A stretch of 64,000 nucleotides of DNA from Bradyrhizobium diazoefficiens (GCF_018129965.1 NZ_JAFCKW010000003.1:1-64000), one strand, 5' to 3'; shown: positions 25,929 to 35,177, counted from the first letter of the stretch. Numbers and translations: made by a program. The notes: generated by a model not told the origin, from the sequence alone.

Positions 25929-26549
25929 TCAACTTCGCAAAAATCGGCTGAACTGAAAACGCTGCGTGTTGCCGCCGGGAGTCATATGATCGTGCCGCCG
26001 GGACTCTGCCAGTTCGAAGGCTGGTCCAAGCGTCGAGGCAAGCCCATCCGGATCGTAGCGCACGATCGGCAACCCGCTGCACCTTTCAGGGCCATCCTGA
26101 GCGAAAGTCGCGATAATCGCGTGACCACCGCGACGTACGGCCTTCATCAGGCAACCGACGTACGCATCGCGGTCGGTCGGCTTCGTCAAAAAGTGAAAAG
26201 TCGCGCGATCGTGCCAGAGGTCATAAGTGCTCGAAGGCTTCCAACTGGTGACGTCAGCGACGACCCGGTCGACCGCTTCTCCGGGCCGGCCGAGCCGCTT
26301 TTTCGCTGCCTCAAGAGCTTTTGCGGAAAGGTCGAGTATCGTCAGCCGGTGGAAACCCTGCTCGAGCAGGCTATCAACCAGCCGTGAAGCACCGCCACCG
26401 ACGTCAATGATGGCTGCACCGGTCGAGATGCCGGTGGCGGCGATGAGATCGAGCGACGGGGCCGGATTCTCCTGAAACCAGCTCACTTCCTCCTCAGCCT
26501 TCGTCGCGTATACGTTCTGCCAATGAGCTTGGCGGTCGGTGTCGTTCAC
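25929..26549 (-). CDS. Class I SAM-dependent methyltransferase
   Basis: A 206-residue Rossmann-fold methyltransferase. Motif I is IIDVGGGASRLVDSLL, and the acidic residue ending strand 2 is in LTILDLSAKAL. It starts with GTG preceded by GGGGAG. It resembles small thiopurine- or tellurite-type methyltransferases (WFQENPAPSLDLI). Its stop is 24 bases from the convergent rhodanese gene, and it diverges from the nucleoside phosphorylase gene. A role in methylating a soft metal or sulfur compound is possible but unsupported. Confidence 0.82.
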   Translation of the reverse strand: MNDTDRQAHWQNVYATKAEEEVSWFQENPAPSLDLIAATGISTGAAIIDVGGGASRLVDSLLEQGFHRLTILDLSAKALEAAKKRLGRPGEAVDRVVADVTSWKPSSTYDLWHDRATFHFLTKPTDRDAYVGCLMKAVRRGGHAIIATFAQDGPERCSGLPIVRYDPDGLASTLGPAFELAESRRHDHMTPGGNTQRFQFSRFLRS

Positions 26550-26586
26550 AATTGCTCCCCTTCCTTCGAATTACGGTGCAACATAG

Positions 26587-27375
26587 ATGGCCTTACCTCC
26601 CATTCTTGACAACAAAGACCCATCAGCGCCTTCGGTCTTCGTACCCGCGGCGTTGATGCGGGAAGCGCGACGCCAGAAGAACATCAAGGAGGCCGACGTC
26701 CCCCCCGTTTGCATTCTGGATCCAGACGGCGATCTAGTCCGCCATCTTCGCCGGAGCGGGCGCGCCAAGCCATTTGAAGGATGGCCATGCTACCACACCG
26801 AACTGGATGTTTTCTCCCTCGCCGGAAGGGATGTCGGCATCGTCGGACGGGCAGTTGGCGCGTCTTTCGCCGTTCTGGTGGCTGAAGAGCTTTTCGCCAG
26901 CGGTTGTCGCCTGCTGATCAGCTTGACTTCGTCGGGGCAGATCGTCGCCTCCGGCCCTCCTCCGTACTTCATCATCATCGACCGCGCGATGCGCGACGAA
27001 GGCACAAGCTACCACTATGCTCCGCCATCGGAGTATGCGGACGCATGTCCGCAATTGCTCGCCGCAGCGGTAGTCGCCGTAAAGCGAGACGGTCCCAGAA
27101 CCATCACCGGTGCGACCTGGACCACCGACGCTCCTTTCCGCGAGACTAGCGAAGCCATTGAGGCTGCAGCCGACAAGGGAATTCTAGCAGTCGAAATGGA
27201 GGCGGCCGCTTTGTATGCATTCGCAGTGGCGAGGGGCTGCAAGGTTCTCTGCCTGGCTCACGTGACGAACACCATGGCCCAAAGCGGCGCAGACTTCGAA
27301 AAGGGTGAGAACGACGGGACGGTGGATGCACTGGCGGTCCTGGGCAGCATCGTGGGTGCTTTAGCCGAAGGATAG
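26587..27375 (+). CDS. Nucleoside phosphorylase-family protein
   Basis: A 262-residue protein of the purine/uridine phosphorylase fold. The clearest motif is LAVEMEAAALYAFAVARG, the ribose-binding V-E-M-E segment. ISLTSSGQI fits the phosphate/base region. It would cleave nucleosides or a related N-glycosidic substrate. Upstream, only about 37 bases separate it from the divergent methyltransferase gene. Nothing in the context fixes the substrate. Confidence 0.8.
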   Translation: MALPPILDNKDPSAPSVFVPAALMREARRQKNIKEADVPPVCILDPDGDLVRHLRRSGRAKPFEGWPCYHTELDVFSLAGRDVGIVGRAVGASFAVLVAEELFASGCRLLISLTSSGQIVASGPPPYFIIIDRAMRDEGTSYHYAPPSEYADACPQLLAAAVVAVKRDGPRTITGATWTTDAPFRETSEAIEAAADKGILAVEMEAAALYAFAVARGCKVLCLAHVTNTMAQSGADFEKGENDGTVDALAVLGSIVGALAEG

Positions 27376-27810
27376 GCGGCCATGCCCGGGCGCGCCTGCG
27401 CACCCGACCCGCTGAGCTTCTCCCGAAACCGCGCTCGCACCACGATAGTCGAAGCATCGGGCAACGCGCCGTATCGGTCCTCGCCCTGACGGAAGCTCCG
27501 TCAGCACGATCCGCCTCCTGCCCCCCCCAAATCACCCGTCCGACGCCCAAGGCCTCCGTAGAAGGTCGCGGCGGGCCCACAGCGGTCATTCGCGAACGGC
27601 ACCCCACCATTATCCGGCGCGCGCTCGATAAACCCGCAGCGACTTGAGCACCGGAACGCAGCGCGCTCGCGGGCGGCGCGCGCGGCCCCTCCCCGGCGCT
27701 CGCCTTTCCATCGTTCACGACAGGACGATGACGCCGAGGGATTCTTAATTGGTTGCCAAACAGGCCGTGTCGTGCGCCTTTTCATGCAAGGAGTTTGAAG
27801 GTTCGGGTCG
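27376..27810. other. Intergenic region, no gene recognised
   Basis: About 435 very GC-rich bases before the porin gene. Minus-strand frames cover it but show skewed Arg/Pro-rich composition and no family likeness. A short AT-rich patch near 27740-27760 and an AAGGAG site near 27788 suggest the porin promoter and leader lie at the right end. Confidence 0.45.
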
Positions 27811-29802
27811 ATGAAGCGGGTCATTTTTGGCGTTTTTCTTGCGACAGGGTGCATCTGCGACGGCGTTGCGGCAGATGCAGATGGCCGCCTCGCGGCGGCT
27901 TTCGATTGGACCGGGGCATTCATTGGCGCTCATTTCGGCTATTCGGCCGGAAGTTCCCGGTTCTCTTCAAGCGGCCCGGGAACGCCGCCGATGGCGGGAT
28001 CGTTCGGCCTGTTCGAAGTCTTCGATCCATTTAAAGGAACGGGCAGCTACGCCGTCGGACTGAGCGCTGGGTACAACTACATGCTGCCGTCGCGTGTGGT
28101 GCTTGGCTTCGAAGCCGACGTGTCCTTTCCGAACACGATCTCGGGCTCCACCGCCGTCCCCGGTGCGCAGGGCCCCTCGACGCTTAAGGAAACGATGCAA
28201 ACCTCCGGATCAATCCGTGCGCGCCTTGGCTACGCGCCGGGTGCCTGGCTTTTCTACGCCACGGGCGGCCTGGCGTGGACTTACGACCGGTCGACGCTCG
28301 GACCGGTCGCGGCCGCCGACGGCGAGACGCACGATCTCACCAGACTCGGCCTCGCATGGGGCGCGGGGGCGGAGTTCGGATTGTCGCCCAATTGGTCGGC
28401 CAGGCTCGAATACCTCGGGACAGGGTTCGGATCGCAAGGCGTGACATTTTCGGGAGCGGCGCAGCGGGTCTCGTCGGATTGGGCGGTTCACACGGCACGC
28501 TTGGGCTTCAACTATCGGTTTGGCCGGGATGACCGGCAAGTGCTCACCGAGGGCCTGAAGCCGTTGGAGACCGACTGGTTCAATCTGCGGGCTCAGACCA
28601 CCTACGTGCAGCAGTACGCCGCACCGTTTCGCGCACCGTACCGCGGTACGAACAGCCTTATCCCCAACCAGACCCGCGAGACTTGGGACGTCACCTTCTA
28701 TGCCGGCATCCGGCCTTGGAAGGGTGGAGAATTCTGGATCAATCCGGAGATCGACCAGGGGTTCGGCTTGAGCTCGACGCTGGGGGTCGCGGGGTTTCCG
28801 AGCGGCGAAGCCTACAAAGTCGGCTCCGCCAGTCCCTACGCCCGGATTCCGCGGGCATTCTTCCGCCAGACGCTCGACCTTGGCGGCGAAACGAAGAAGG
28901 TCGACGGCGACATCAATCAGTTCGCCGGCACCCAGACGAATGATCGGATCGTCTTGACTGTCGGAAAGTTTGCCGTGACCGACGTCTTCGACACAAACAA
29001 ATACGCTCACGACCCCCGCAAGGACTTCATGAACTGGTCGCTGATCGACACCGGTAGCTTCGACTATGCGGCGGACGCCTGGGGCTACACCTATGGCGCC
29101 GCGATCGAATGGTACCAGGGCTCCTGGACGATACGCGGCGGCCTCTTCGATCTCTCCAGGGTGCCCAATAGCTCGGAACTCGATCCGCGCTTCGAGCAAT
29201 TCCAATGGGTCGGGGAAGTCGAACACCGGCATGAGATTTGGGGCAAGCCCGGGAAGGTCGCGGTAACAGGCTTTCTATCGCGGGGACGCATGGGGCGCTT
29301 CGACGACGCCGTGGCGCTGGCCCAAGCGACCGGCGGCCCTGCCGACACGGGATCCGTGCGGTCGTATCGCAGTCGCGCGGGCGTCAGCGTCAATCTCGAA
29401 CAGGAGGTAACCCGCGATCTGGGCGTCTTTGCGCGCGTGGGCGTCGCGGACGGCTCAGTGGAGTCGTATGAGTTCACGGACATCGACAGGACGGCAGCGG
29501 TCGGGGTCTCTCTCTCGGGCGCATCCTGGAATAGACCGAACGACACTTTCGGTTTGGCAGGCGTCATCAACGGCATTTCAAGTGCGCGGCGGGCCTATCT
29601 CGATGCCGGAGGGCTCGGCATTCTGGTCGGCGACGGACGGCTCCCCAACCCAGGTCCGGAGAAGATCGTTGAAAGCTATTACAGCTTTCCGATATCGGTT
29701 TGGCGAGCGACCTTGAATTATCAGTTGATCACGAACCCCGCGTTCAATAGGGACCGCGGCCCGGTCTCGGTTTTCGGCGCCCGCCTGCGCGCGCAGTTCT
29801 AG
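27811..29802 (+). CDS. Two-barrel porin: Omp25-like N-terminus fused to OprB-like porin
   Basis: A 663-residue outer-membrane protein. After a signal peptide (FGVFLATGCICDGVAA), residues about 30-245 form a complete small barrel (FDWTGAFIGAHFGYSAG ... ARLGFNYRFGRDD). Residues about 255-663 form a carbohydrate-selective OprB-like porin (YAGIRPWKGGEFWINPEID, ending VFGARLRAQF with a terminal Phe). Each half has its own closing aromatic strand. The product could be one protein with two pores or a porin with a lateral barrel. It converges with the TPR gene. Confidence 0.85.
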   Translation: MKRVIFGVFLATGCICDGVAADADGRLAAAFDWTGAFIGAHFGYSAGSSRFSSSGPGTPPMAGSFGLFEVFDPFKGTGSYAVGLSAGYNYMLPSRVVLGFEADVSFPNTISGSTAVPGAQGPSTLKETMQTSGSIRARLGYAPGAWLFYATGGLAWTYDRSTLGPVAAADGETHDLTRLGLAWGAGAEFGLSPNWSARLEYLGTGFGSQGVTFSGAAQRVSSDWAVHTARLGFNYRFGRDDRQVLTEGLKPLETDWFNLRAQTTYVQQYAAPFRAPYRGTNSLIPNQTRETWDVTFYAGIRPWKGGEFWINPEIDQGFGLSSTLGVAGFPSGEAYKVGSASPYARIPRAFFRQTLDLGGETKKVDGDINQFAGTQTNDRIVLTVGKFAVTDVFDTNKYAHDPRKDFMNWSLIDTGSFDYAADAWGYTYGAAIEWYQGSWTIRGGLFDLSRVPNSSELDPRFEQFQWVGEVEHRHEIWGKPGKVAVTGFLSRGRMGRFDDAVALAQATGGPADTGSVRSYRSRAGVSVNLEQEVTRDLGVFARVGVADGSVESYEFTDIDRTAAVGVSLSGASWNRPNDTFGLAGVINGISSARRAYLDAGGLGILVGDGRLPNPGPEKIVESYYSFPISVWRATLNYQLITNPAFNRDRGPVSVFGARLRAQF

Positions 29803-29827
29803 CGACAAAGTGAGGCAGCCGCGACGG

Positions 29828-31180
29828 CTATTTCGTCCCGCTCATCTCGCTCAACTCCGCGCTCGCGGCGCTGAATACGACATCGGCGGGACGACACTTC
29901 GCAATCACCGACTGCAGGACTTGGCGGCCGTCCGGTGCTTTGCCGTTATGCCTGAGGAACTCGCCGATGTAGAAATCCGCTTCGCAAAGGCGTCTGGCGG
30001 CCGGGGGTGCAGCGCCTTCTTCGGCAAGCTCGCGTACCCGATCGGTGTCCACGTGCCCGAGATACAGGGCGAGGACGGCGCCCGGCCATTGGTCGCGCTT
30101 CACCTTTGTCGTGTTCTCCTCGAGTTCTTGCCGGTCGGCGTATCCTTGGTGAACGCGCGCTATGTGCAGCCAGATCACGGAATTAGGGTTCGATGGTCTC
30201 AGGCGAACGGCGGTCTGCAGATCCTCGACCGCCGCTGCAATCGCATTCGAGTACATACGCGCGCGACCCCGGCCCAGATAGACCGTAGCATTCCCCGGAT
30301 CAATCTTATGGGCACGATCGAAATCGTCGATCGCTTCCTTGTATCGGCCCAGGGCCAGATAGGCGTTTGCCCTGTTGGCCCAAAAGATCGGGTCGCTTTC
30401 GCGAAGCCGGATGGCCTCGCCGAAATCCGCGATCGCCTTTTCGGTGTCTCCTTGCATAAGGTAGACGCCGCCGCGGTTGCTGTAAGCATCGGCAAAATCC
30501 TTCTGCAACGCAATCGCGCGATCGTAGTCGGTCACGGCAGCCTGGTAGTCGTGCATGGCGATGAAGGCGTGAGCGCGATTGTAGAACGCCTCCGCATACG
30601 CCGGATCGAGACGTATCGCCGTCCCATAATTCTCGATGGCCAGGTCCAATTCGCCCTTACGTTCGTAAACCGAACCGAGATTATTGCGTATTAGCGCACT
30701 GTCGGGGATGAGCCGAAGAGCCTGCAGTAGGTCGTCGCGCGCGAGGTCGAACTCGCGGCGATCCGTCCAGATCAGCGCCCTATAGATGTAGGAGTTGGGA
30801 AACTGCGGGAGCAGCGCTATCGCCGCATCGAGATCGCCGAGCGCACGGTCGCGTAAACCGAGCGCTTCATAGGAGACCCCCCGACTGTAAAGAACAAGCC
30901 CTCGTTGGTCCGGCGCCAACTCTCCGCGTCGGAGGGCCTCGTCGAACAACTGAATGGCATAGGGATATTGCCGCCGCTCTTTTGCGGCAAACCCTTCGCG
31001 GACAAGATCTCCGGCCGTCTGCGCTGCCGAAGGCTCTGCGAGGACGAACATCAACGAGATGCAGTATACCGCGCACGCTGCGGCGAACCGAAGAGCAGTC
31101 AGGGGCGCCGCGCCGCGCAGTCTTCCGCGCCCCGCGTTTGTTGCGGCCATCCGCGTATTCACGTAGGCGCGCTGAAACAT
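29828..31180 (-). CDS. Secreted tetratricopeptide-repeat protein
   Basis: A 450-residue protein. The signal-like segment AACAVYCISLMFVLAEPSAAQ is followed by about eight TPR units between residues 55 and 330; good examples are NNLGSVYERKGELDLAIENY and NRANAYLALGRYKEAIDDF. The last ~100 residues lie outside the repeats and contain two cysteines. TPR proteins act as scaffolds in the periplasm. GGGAGG lies before the ATG. It leads no evident operon; the metal-export genes end just upstream of it. Confidence 0.85.
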   Translation of the reverse strand: MFQRAYVNTRMAATNAGRGRLRGAAPLTALRFAAACAVYCISLMFVLAEPSAAQTAGDLVREGFAAKERRQYPYAIQLFDEALRRGELAPDQRGLVLYSRGVSYEALGLRDRALGDLDAAIALLPQFPNSYIYRALIWTDRREFDLARDDLLQALRLIPDSALIRNNLGSVYERKGELDLAIENYGTAIRLDPAYAEAFYNRAHAFIAMHDYQAAVTDYDRAIALQKDFADAYSNRGGVYLMQGDTEKAIADFGEAIRLRESDPIFWANRANAYLALGRYKEAIDDFDRAHKIDPGNATVYLGRGRARMYSNAIAAAVEDLQTAVRLRPSNPNSVIWLHIARVHQGYADRQELEENTTKVKRDQWPGAVLALYLGHVDTDRVRELAEEGAAPPAARRLCEADFYIGEFLRHNGKAPDGRQVLQSVIAKCRPADVVFSAASAELSEMSGTK

Positions 31181-31195
31181 CCGTATACCCTCCCG

Positions 31196-31414
31196 TTAGT
31201 TGGCCGATCTGCGGGGAAAGCGCCCGGTTGCGCATAGCCCGCAATCATCGCACCGGAACGACCAACCTCCCGACTCCCTGTACCAATCGCCGTCGCTCGC
31301 GCATCCTGGACACGCAATCGTTCCCCTTCCGCCAAGTTCGGCGGCGAGCCTGGTTTCCATTTCCGTCTTCAGCCGGTTGGGGCGCGCGATTCCTTCCTCT
31401 TCGCTTCCGTTCAC
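31196..31414 (-). CDS. Small zinc-ribbon-like protein
   Basis: A 72-residue product with paired cysteine knuckles, CPGC and CDDCGLC, 20 residues apart, fitting a small zinc ribbon. The GTG at 31414 directly follows the stop of the CDF gene, so it may be translated by coupling; an internal ATG at 31360 is an alternative. Family unknown. A metal-binding role beside two metal exporters is suggestive only. Confidence 0.55.
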   Translation of the reverse strand: MNGSEEEGIARPNRLKTEMETRLAAELGGRGTIACPGCASDGDWYRESGGWSFRCDDCGLCATGRFPRRSAN

Positions 31415-32446
31415 CTAGACCACGTCATCCGGCGCGAGCGAGCAGGCGTTGCCCTCGCTGATCTCGATCTGCAGCGTCGCGTGGCCGATCTTGTAGAATT
31501 CCTGCAAAAGGTGAGCACATTCCATCAGGAATTCGTCGCCCGGGTGTCCGGACGGAATTACCAGGTGGCAGGTCATCGCGGTTTCGGTGGTGCTGATCGG
31601 CCAGACATGCAGGTCGTGGATTTCCGACACACCCGGCCTGTCCAGCAGAAATGCCCGGACGGCTTTGAGGTCGATCTCGGCCGGGGCTGCGCTCAGCGAC
31701 ATCCCAACCGAACTCCGCATCAGGCCCCATGTGCTCCACAGAATGACGGCGCAGATGACAAGGCTCATGGCGGGATCCAGCCACAACCATCCGGTCCACA
31801 AGATCAGCGCCGCGGAGATCACGACGCCGGCCGACACGGCGGCGTCGCCCGCCATGTGCAGGAACGCGCCCTGAATGTTGATGTCGCCTTTTCGTCCTCT
31901 TGCAAACAACAGTGCCGTCGCACCGTTGACGAAGATGCCGATCGTCGCCACCACCATCACAGTGACGCCGGCGACTGGTTCCGGATCCCGGAAACGCTGG
32001 ACCGATTCCCACCCGATCGCGCCGGTGGCCACTAACAAAAAGACTGCGTTTGCTAATGCCGCGAGGATGGATGAGCCGCGAAGCCCGTAGGTGAACCGTC
32101 CGCTTGGTGCGCGCTTGGAGGCGATCGAGGCCGCCCAGGCCACCAGCAGGCCGAAGACGTCGCTCAGATTGTGCCCAGCGTCGGCCATCAGCGCGGTCGA
32201 GTTCCCCAGATAGCCGAAGACGGCCTCGGCGACGACGAGCGCGGTGTTCAAGGTGATGCCGATGGCGAACGCTTTGCCGAAACTCGCCGGCGCATGGACG
32301 TGTCCCGCGCCGCCATGATCGTGGTGGTGATCATCGCCGGCGGCATGCCGGTGATCGCCGCCATGGACATGGTCTCTACCGTCTCCATGGCCGGCATGCC
32401 GATGATCATTATCGGCGCCCCCGCTCCTGTTGTTTGCGTTAGACAT
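31415..32446 (-). CDS. Cation diffusion facilitator, His-rich N-terminus
   Basis: A 343-residue CDF exporter. The first ~50 residues are a histidine/aspartate-rich cytoplasmic tail. Six membrane segments follow, with the metal site HNLSD in segment 2 and HMAGD in segment 5, the zinc-type arrangement. The C-terminal ~80 residues form the cytoplasmic domain (VSEIHDLHVWPIS). It exchanges cytosolic Zn2+ or similar ions for protons. Its start overlaps the end of the next CDF gene upstream by eight bases. Confidence 0.9.
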   Translation of the reverse strand: MSNANNRSGGADNDHRHAGHGDGRDHVHGGDHRHAAGDDHHHDHGGAGHVHAPASFGKAFAIGITLNTALVVAEAVFGYLGNSTALMADAGHNLSDVFGLLVAWAASIASKRAPSGRFTYGLRGSSILAALANAVFLLVATGAIGWESVQRFRDPEPVAGVTVMVVATIGIFVNGATALLFARGRKGDINIQGAFLHMAGDAAVSAGVVISAALILWTGWLWLDPAMSLVICAVILWSTWGLMRSSVGMSLSAAPAEIDLKAVRAFLLDRPGVSEIHDLHVWPISTTETAMTCHLVIPSGHPGDEFLMECAHLLQEFYKIGHATLQIEISEGNACSLAPDDVV

Positions 32447-33338
32447 GCAGCACGGCCTCCTCGGCTCTCATGGCTTCGTCTTCGACCTGGACGGTGACGT
32501 GATCGATGCCGAATTCGTCCTTCATGACGCGGCGCGCTTCCCGCAGTGCCTCGCGCGCCTGCCCCATGTCGGCGACGACGAGATGGCCGCTCATGGCGTC
32601 GAATCCGGACGTGACGGTCCACACGTGAAGATCGTGGACGGCGGTCACGCCGGGTATCTCCATGAGCTTCCGTTCCAGTATTCCCAAGTCGACGTTCGCG
32701 GGCGTGCCTTCCATGAGGATATGCGTGACCTGTTTCAACAGCGTCCACGTCCTCGGCACAATGAATAGCCCGATGCCGGCGCCGATGATTGGGTCGGCAA
32801 GCGCCCAACCCTTCCACATCATGAGCAGGGCGGCGACGATGACGCCGACGGAGCCCAACATGTCGCTCAGGACCTCGAAATAGGCGCCCTTGATGTTGAG
32901 GCTCTCGGAGGATCCCCCGGCCAAGAGTTTCATGCTGATCAGGTTGACGACGAGGCCGATCGCCGCGACGATCAGCATCGGCCCGCTCCGGATCTCGGGC
33001 GGTGCCTGGAAACGCTGGTATGCTTCGTAAAGGATGTAGACCGTCAGCAGCAGCAGCACGACCGCATTGGTGAGCGCGGACAGCACTTCCATGCGAAGGT
33101 AGCCGTAGGTCCGCTGCGGGGTTGCCTCGCGCTGCGCGAAGCGGATCGCGAGCAGAGCAAGCGCCAGCCCGCCGACGTCGGTCATCATGTGCGCGGCGTC
33201 CGCCAGCAACGCCAGGCTGCCCGTCACCAGGCCGCCGATGACCTCGGCCACCATGTACGTCGCCGTCAGGCCGAGTGCCCATCTCAACCGTCCCGCGTGT
33301 TGCGCCGTCGCGGTCCCCGCTGCACCACCACCATGCAT
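32439..33338 (-). CDS. Cation diffusion facilitator, CzcD-like
   Basis: A 299-residue CDF protein with six membrane segments and a C-terminal domain (VTAVHDLHVWTVTSG). Segment 2 has HMMTD; segment 5 has EVLSD, with Glu where many zinc transporters have His. A Glu here is also, as far as I recall, found in the CzcD branch. It probably exports Zn, Co or Cd from the cytosol and feeds the Czc pump. It overlaps the His-rich paralogue downstream, so the two may be made together. Confidence 0.88.
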   Translation of the reverse strand: MHGGGAAGTATAQHAGRLRWALGLTATYMVAEVIGGLVTGSLALLADAAHMMTDVGGLALALLAIRFAQREATPQRTYGYLRMEVLSALTNAVVLLLLTVYILYEAYQRFQAPPEIRSGPMLIVAAIGLVVNLISMKLLAGGSSESLNIKGAYFEVLSDMLGSVGVIVAALLMMWKGWALADPIIGAGIGLFIVPRTWTLLKQVTHILMEGTPANVDLGILERKLMEIPGVTAVHDLHVWTVTSGFDAMSGHLVVADMGQAREALREARRVMKDEFGIDHVTVQVEDEAMRAEEAVLHV

Positions 33339-33415
33339 AACTTCAATTCCTACTGTTTGAGACGTGATGGAAGACTTCGCGGCCGAAGCGCAGGACAGTA
33401 ACTACCATTCGGGCT

Positions 33416-33889
33416 TCAACGAAACCGGCTCCCGTTCCAAATTAATCGTTTGCAGCAGCTATGGTCGAATGCGCCGCAATGCACTTCGATGGCAGGGACG
33501 CCGGAAACGATCGACATGTCGATTTCGAAAACGTTTCCCCGCCAGACCTCCCGCTGCAAACCAACCCGGGAGACGAAAACGCGGTGGAGACAGCCACTTG
33601 ACGTGCAGACTTCTGCTCTGTTCCCGCAGCCGATCTGGTCGAAGTGCACCGCCGTGAATTCTTCACCCGTGGCTCCCTGCAGATACCGCAGGAAGCCGTT
33701 GCGCACGGTGATGTATTCATCCCCGCACGCGCGCTTCGCCAGATCTAGTGCGGAGCGTATGGCGGGAGAGAATCGGTCGTACTGGCCGGAAGACAAAGGG
33801 ACCAACCGGCCTTGTGCCTGCCCCGAAGCACGCGCCATCGCGCCGGAGGTCATGAGGCAGATCATAAAAGCTATCACGATACGCGACAT
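33416..33889 (-). CDS. Secreted cysteine-containing protein of unknown function
   Basis: A 157-residue product with a signal peptide (IVIAFMICLMTSGAMARA). The mature part has six cysteines, including IGCGNRAEVCTSSGCLHRVF and HSCCKRL, suggesting disulfides. GGGAGGA precedes the ATG, so it is well supported as a gene. It lies between the PilZ gene and the CDF genes in the same direction. I recognise no family. Confidence 0.7.
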   Translation of the reverse strand: MSRIVIAFMICLMTSGAMARASGQAQGRLVPLSSGQYDRFSPAIRSALDLAKRACGDEYITVRNGFLRYLQGATGEEFTAVHFDQIGCGNRAEVCTSSGCLHRVFVSRVGLQREVWRGNVFEIDMSIVSGVPAIEVHCGAFDHSCCKRLIWNGSRFR

Positions 33890-33923
33890 GAGGTCCTCCC
33901 TGCCAGCGCTGCCGACCGCACCC

Positions 33924-34178
33924 TCAAGAATCTCGATCCGGTTTGAAGGAGACGCCGATACGCTTTTCCTTGATCCAAACGATCCGACATTCGCGGTGAA
34001 GATCGTCTGACGAGATCACCAACGTGAATTCCCTCGGGACACCGAGCGGGCTCACGACGTCCAGCATGGCGCCGGATTTCGTCAGGTTGCGCACGGTGCA
34101 AGAGATCGCCGATCCCCCGAACGAGATCATTCCGGCCTTCAAGACGCGCGTCCGCCTCAGTTTGCGCTTGTCTTCCAT
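33924..34178 (-). CDS. PilZ-domain protein
   Basis: An 84-residue single PilZ domain. The N-terminal arginine cluster (KRKLRRTRVLKAG) and the NLTKSGAML strand stand for the RxxxR and D/NxSxxG cyclic-di-GMP-binding motifs. GGAGG lies five bases before the ATG at 34178; an ATG at 34199 would overlap that site. It is probably a cyclic-di-GMP receptor or a degenerate relative. Its position inside a metal-resistance array is unexplained. Confidence 0.82.
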   Translation of the reverse strand: MEDKRKLRRTRVLKAGMISFGGSAISCTVRNLTKSGAMLDVVSPLGVPREFTLVISSDDLHRECRIVWIKEKRIGVSFKPDRDS

Positions 34179-34200
34179 GAGGGCCTCCCATCGTGACACG

Positions 34201-34515
34201 CTAGTCGACCTTCTTTTCAGCCTTCTCCGCGAGCTCGACGATGTCGCCTTTCGTGAACAGGATGCCCTGAAGCTCAGTCCGCCAGTCTTTGTTGCGGCGG
34301 AGCAGGAATTCGAGGTTCATTCCAAAGTGCTTAAACTCCTCCTTCTGCGCGTTGGCCATGATGGCCTTGGCCTCCTTGTCCTTTTCCAGCGACATCCGCT
34401 GTTCGTACCACCCTATGGCCTCGGCTTCCTCGATCAGCGACGTGATCATTCGCGCAAAAGTACGCGTCTCCTGTGAAAGCTCATCCGCCGGTTCGTGATA
34501 TTGATCGAAGCCCAT
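34201..34515 (-). CDS. Encapsulated-ferritin-like (EncFtn-type) protein, stand-alone
   Basis: A 104-residue two-helix protein closely resembling encapsulin-associated ferritins such as that of Rhodospirillum rubrum. The ferroxidase set is visible as Glu29/Glu30 with Trp36-Tyr37 (LIEEAEAIGWYEQR) and Glu59/Glu60 with His63 (KEEFKHFGMNLEFL); FLLRRNKDWRTELQGILFTKG is also shared. Such chains dimerise to build a di-iron site. It ends in LAEKAEKKVD, without the C-terminal peptide that directs cargo into shells, and no encapsulin gene is in the window. AGGAG precedes the ATG. Confidence 0.85.
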   Translation of the reverse strand: MGFDQYHEPADELSQETRTFARMITSLIEEAEAIGWYEQRMSLEKDKEAKAIMANAQKEEFKHFGMNLEFLLRRNKDWRTELQGILFTKGDIVELAEKAEKKVD

Positions 34516-34586
34516 TTTCGTCTCCTGTTGGTTATGTCGTGAATGCGAATAGTGAAAAGAAACGACGCGCCTAAAGTAGGTGCCCG

Positions 34587-35177
34587 TCAGAACTCATTTG
34601 GCTTCCCTTCCGGTTTGATTTTCTTCGGCCGCCAACGGCGAGCGTCGAGCCGGCCGATCACCGGCAGGAATTCAAATTCGAGGATCAGGATAACCATTCC
34701 GGTGACGAGCGCGGCGATGAGAAGCTCGCCGACGCCCGCGAGCATGCCGACCGCGGCCGTCGACCAGATCGCCGCCGCGGTAGTTAATCCTCTGACGGCG
34801 CCTCCGTCCCTCAGGATCATGCCGCCTCCGAGGAAGCCGACGCCGGTCACGACTCCCGCCATCACTTTTTCGGCGGTCGCCGGAAAATTCTCGACGCCGA
34901 CGGCCGTGAAGGCGGCCGCTCCCAGGCTGACCAGCATGAAGGTTCGGTCGCCGGCCTCGGAACCACGAAACTCGCGTTCCCACCCGATCGGGAAAGCGAG
35001 AGCCACCGCGACGCCGATACGGACCAGCAGCGCGGCATCGAACTTCGTAATCCCCCCGGCATCGCCCGTAGTGGCGGACGCGATGGCCGCGTCGGTTGCC
35101 AGCCCCACGACAAGCGAGAGTACGGCGACGAAGGCTATCGTTTTGCGCGCCGTCAGGATGTTGGGTATTCGCTTCAA
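34587..35177 (-). CDS. MgtC/SapB-family membrane protein
   Basis: A 196-residue inner-membrane protein with about five hydrophobic segments. Family hallmarks are IGWEREFRG after an early segment and GVGFLGGGMILRDGG followed by VRGLTTAAAIWSTAA. MgtC proteins respond to low magnesium or acid and, in some bacteria, inhibit F-type ATP synthase. It starts with TTG, coupled to the end of the P-type ATPase gene by a four-base overlap and preceded by GGAAGGA. Its role in a metal array is likely ion homeostasis. Confidence 0.87.
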   Translation of the reverse strand: MKRIPNILTARKTIAFVAVLSLVVGLATDAAIASATTGDAGGITKFDAALLVRIGVAVALAFPIGWEREFRGSEAGDRTFMLVSLGAAAFTAVGVENFPATAEKVMAGVVTGVGFLGGGMILRDGGAVRGLTTAAAIWSTAAVGMLAGVGELLIAALVTGMVILILEFEFLPVIGRLDARRWRPKKIKPEGKPNEF

